DNA of 64,000 nucleotides. It comes from Streptomyces sp. NRRL S-337. Lineage in GTDB: Bacteria > Actinomycetota > Actinomycetes > Streptomycetales > Streptomycetaceae. The number at the start of each line of letters is the position of its first letter. Position 1 is the stretch's first letter. The notes under the pieces are model-generated. The model searched no databases and had not been told where the DNA came from. It was given only the letters and a program-made list of their open reading frames with translations. The translations under genes were made by a program, and so were the position numbers. The DNA lies in the NCBI RefSeq assembly GCF_000720175.1, contig NZ_JOIX01000036.1, positions 14,601-78,600 of the forward strand, read 5' to 3'. Shown one piece after another: positions 61,873-64,000 of the stretch.

Positions 61873-63174
61873 TCAGTCCACCACGTCGATCGGAAAGGCC
61901 GCCGTCTCGACGCCCGCCGCCGTGATGACCCGGACCTCCACCCGGCCCGGTTCGACATCGACCGGGACCGGGACCGTGAGCGCGCCGTCCGTGGGGTTGG
62001 CGAAGCCGCCGGCCACCGGCACCAGCGGCACGGGGACGTGGACCGCGCCGATCCGTACGACGGTGCGGGCCAGCCGGTCGGGCGTGGTGGCCCCCGGGGG
62101 GACGAAACCGGCGCCGCGGATCTCGATGTCGTCACCGGTGCGGACCGGCGCCGCGAGATCACCCAGTTCGCGGGCGCGGACCACCGAGAGGATCACCGGC
62201 CGCCCGCCGGTCACCAGCTTCCCGGCGAGGTACGCCGTCCCGGAGACGCCCGCCAGGGCCACCAAGCCCCAGGGGAGCCGCGGCAGTTGACCCGGCTGCC
62301 CGGCCAGCCGGACCAGGGCGAACGCCAGCACCGCGGCGTTGACCAGGACGTACTGCACGTCCAGGAAGCTGCCGCGGCCGGCATCGTCCGTCAGCAGATC
62401 GGCGCCCCGCGGCCGCTCCGCCGGCACCTTCTGCAGCCACCCGGTCCGTACCCGCACGGCCACCAGCCCGTACGCCAGCACCGCCACCGCGCAGACGAGG
62501 CCGAGCAGCCCCAGCGCGGTACCGGAGTGGACGAGTGCCAGGCCGCGGAGCAGGCGGTGCCGCTGGTCGGGGCCGGTCGCGAACGCCAGCCGGACGGCCA
62601 TGATCAGCACGGCGTACAGCACGACCGCCGCCCAGGCCGCGGCCACCGTCCGCGAGGTGGACAGCCGGCCGTCCTCCCCGATCAGCGGCGCCAGCGCCCC
62701 GCCGTGCGACCGGTGCAGCCAGGCCGCCGCCGTCAGCCCCAGCGCCAGCAGGACCGCCGCGAGCAGCGCCGCCGTGCGGAACGCCGTCCAGCCGGTGCCG
62801 ATCGCGGTCAGCGCCTCACCGACCAGCAGGGCCACCACCGCGCCCCAGACCACGAGCAGGGTGCGCCACCGCACGGCGGTCAGCCAGGCGACGCCCTCGG
62901 CGGCCCCGCGCCGGGCCAGCTCGCGTGCCGACAGGGTCAGTTCGTCGGAGACCCATTGCCGGGCAGCGCCGGCCGAGCGCGTGAGCCCGGCCGGGACGCC
63001 GCGTCCGGCGGCGAAGTCCTCGCGCAGTGCGACGAACGCGGCGACCGCCTGCCGGTGGCCCGCCCGGGCGCCGTGCGGGCACCGTCCGCACCGGCACTCG
63101 TCACCGTCGGCGCGCTCCGCGTCACCCTCCGGCTCGCCCGTTCCGGCCATGCTGCCCGCCGTATCAACCGACAC
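61873..63174 (-). CDS. multi-pass membrane protein with C-terminal beta domain
   Basis: This 433-residue protein starts at GTG 63174. The N-terminus has three Cys (ECRCGRCPHGARAGHR), a possible metal site. At least six membrane helices lie between about 105 and 325. The C-terminal 110 residues are a soluble beta domain (GDDIEIRGAGFVPPGATTPDRLARTVVRIG ... VEVRVITAAGVETAAFPIDVVD) resembling an IPT/TIG-type Ig fold (inference). No ribosome binding site is strong; ATG 63150 is possible. It is divergent from the partial secreted-protein gene. Function unknown. Confidence 0.75.
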   Translation of the reverse strand: MSVDTAGSMAGTGEPEGDAERADGDECRCGRCPHGARAGHRQAVAAFVALREDFAAGRGVPAGLTRSAGAARQWVSDELTLSARELARRGAAEGVAWLTAVRWRTLLVVWGAVVALLVGEALTAIGTGWTAFRTAALLAAVLLALGLTAAAWLHRSHGGALAPLIGEDGRLSTSRTVAAAWAAVVLYAVLIMAVRLAFATGPDQRHRLLRGLALVHSGTALGLLGLVCAVAVLAYGLVAVRVRTGWLQKVPAERPRGADLLTDDAGRGSFLDVQYVLVNAAVLAFALVRLAGQPGQLPRLPWGLVALAGVSGTAYLAGKLVTGGRPVILSVVRARELGDLAAPVRTGDDIEIRGAGFVPPGATTPDRLARTVVRIGAVHVPVPLVPVAGGFANPTDGALTVPVPVDVEPGRVEVRVITAAGVETAAFPIDVVD

Positions 63175-63559
63175 GTCCGTTACCGTCCCGCCACCGCTGT
63201 TATCAACTCGTCCCGTGGAAAGGCGAATTGTGCCTCACACACGGCGACGGACAGCAAACGTCCAGCTGGCGGCGAGTGGTAGCGGCATCGGCAGGTTGAC
63301 GCGGCATCGGTACGTTGACGCGGGATCGGCAGGTTGCGCGGCATCGGACCCAGCCCGCACCACAAGCCCCCCGGCGCGCACCACGCCCCTCCCTCCTCCC
63401 CCGGCCCGCACCACGCACCTCCCTACCCCCGGCCCGGCCCCGCCCGGCCCTCCGCACATCCGCTCGGCGGGCGACCGCGGAAAGCCGACACTTCCCCTAT
63501 TCGGGCGAACCGGGGCACGGTGACGGCTGAGCCGTTCGCCCGCTGCGCAAGCTCTCGCC
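63175..63559. other. divergent intergenic region with direct repeats
   Basis: About 385 nt containing three to four 19-nt repeats (63282-63347), then a C-rich stretch (63360-63450). No convincing gene; frames here encode Pro/Arg-rich simple sequence. Confidence 0.5.
63282..63347. repeat. 19-nt direct repeats with TTGAC boxes
   Basis: GCGGCATCGGCAGGTTGAC (63282-63300), GCGGCATCGGTACGTTGAC (63301-63319), an 18-nt variant (63320-63337) and a partial copy GCGGCATCGG (63338-63347) follow one another without gaps. Confidence 0.85.
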
Positions 63560-64000
63560 GTGTGCCAAATACGCGAAACCGCACCACCACACCGACACCA
63601 CGCACCACGACACAGACCGGACCGCCCCACGGTCGGGCAGGCGGGTTGCCTGGCCGCCGTGGCCGCCGTCCTGCTGACGGGGGTGGTGGCGCTGTTCGCC
63701 GCCGCGGCCTCGGCGAGCGCCGGTGAACCGGCCGCGGCCGGCGGGCGGGTGGCCGTCCAGGGCCGGCACGGGAGCCAGTACGAGGGCCGGCATGAGAGCC
63801 GGCACGAGCGCGGGTACGGCCGCCCGGCCGCCGGCGACAACTGCGCCTTCGCCGGGACCGCACCGCCCGTGGACGTACCGACCGGCTTCCCCATGCCCCA
63901 CGGCTGGCACTTCCCCTGCACCAAGGCCACGCGCCCGCCCGCTCCGTCCCGCCCGCCGGCGCCGCGCCCGCGCCACCCCAACCCCGCCCCGCCACCACCC
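63560..64000 (+). CDS. secreted protein, 3' end outside the window
   Basis: The frame is open from GTG 63560 to the window edge (147 codons). A His/Arg-rich stretch precedes a signal-peptide core CLAAVAAVLLTGVVALFAAAASASA (about 32-56), so the long N-region may mean that the true start is later (a GTG at 63659, codon 34, for example). The mature part has HGSQYEGRHESRHERGYGR and then DNCAFAG ... HGWHFPC with two Cys, and ends in Pro-rich sequence. No ribosome binding site is clear. Export is likely; family and length are unknown. Confidence 0.45.
   Translation, partial: MCQIRETAPPHRHHAPRHRPDRPTVGQAGCLAAVAAVLLTGVVALFAAAASASAGEPAAAGGRVAVQGRHGSQYEGRHESRHERGYGRPAAGDNCAFAGTAPPVDVPTGFPMPHGWHFPCTKATRPPAPSRPPAPRPRHPNPAPPPP

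Noticed and set aside
61448..62290. Plus-strand Thr/His/Pro-rich frame through the ACACCCACGC repeats
   Set aside because: It is driven by the repeat and continues antisense into a membrane protein gene; no start signal.

Overview
The window is GC-rich with strongly biased third codon positions, frequent GTG/TTG starts, long antisense open frames and GGAGG-type ribosome binding sites. The gene families (DUF397 with Scr1-type regulators, a Streptomyces-type I36 protease inhibitor, DUF3017, PspC kinase, IcmB, sucCD, purNH-folD-mdh) point to a Streptomyces chromosome. The gene order looks like ordinary core chromosome. I see no transposase, integrase, CRISPR array, tRNA or rRNA.

Layout from the left. 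After a secreted protein (73-807) and a tiny Trp/Cys-rich protein, a minus-strand osmoprotection operon occupies 1238-8661. Reading downstream it holds betaine-aldehyde dehydrogenase, a choline-dehydrogenase-like GMC oxidoreductase, the betaine transporter ATPase, an unlisted 57-residue coupled ORF, an internally duplicated permease and a lipoprotein binding protein. It therefore combines betaine synthesis and betaine uptake. 8946-15822 is accessory: a putative lipoprotein, a Uma2 nuclease, a three-gene membrane operon in which two neighbouring proteins share a RHIM-like motif, a Scr1-type HTH regulator with two DUF397 genes, and two small divergent proteins.

15899-29949 contains housekeeping genes (mdh, folD, purH, purN) mixed with membrane and regulatory genes. 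Notable are three consecutive membrane-tethered HTH proteins (17322-20035), the protease inhibitor, an RDD protein, a PerM/DUF6350-like protein and a degenerate sigma-like protein. 30096-32179 is sucCD, followed by two repeat-rich secreted proteins. 35188-43747 is a divergent cassette: MoxR ATPase, DUF5682 and VWA on the minus strand, SWIM zinc finger and DUF5691 on the plus strand.

43771-53425 carries icmB, a lipase, an M23 peptidase with a long Tyr-Asp-Thr-Gly-rich N-terminus, pcrA, and two paralogous NlpC/P60 wall hydrolases. The first of these lies directly behind a clear c-di-AMP (ydaO/yuaA) riboswitch. 53518-61449 holds a membrane esterase and an envelope-stress cluster: LuxR response regulator, PspC histidine kinase, Ser/Thr kinase, and a divergent PspC/LiaF-like protein with a small partner. 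A perfect 16-bp palindrome sits just upstream of the kinase start. A DoxX protein, a multi-TM protein and the start of a secreted protein running off the right edge complete the window.

The candidates I consider most unusual are the RHIM-like motif pair (11958-12159), the tethered HTH trio, the small coupled ORF in the betaine operon, and the MoxR/DUF5682/VWA//SWIM/DUF5691 cassette. Family assignments rest on motif and sequence recognition, not on database searches.
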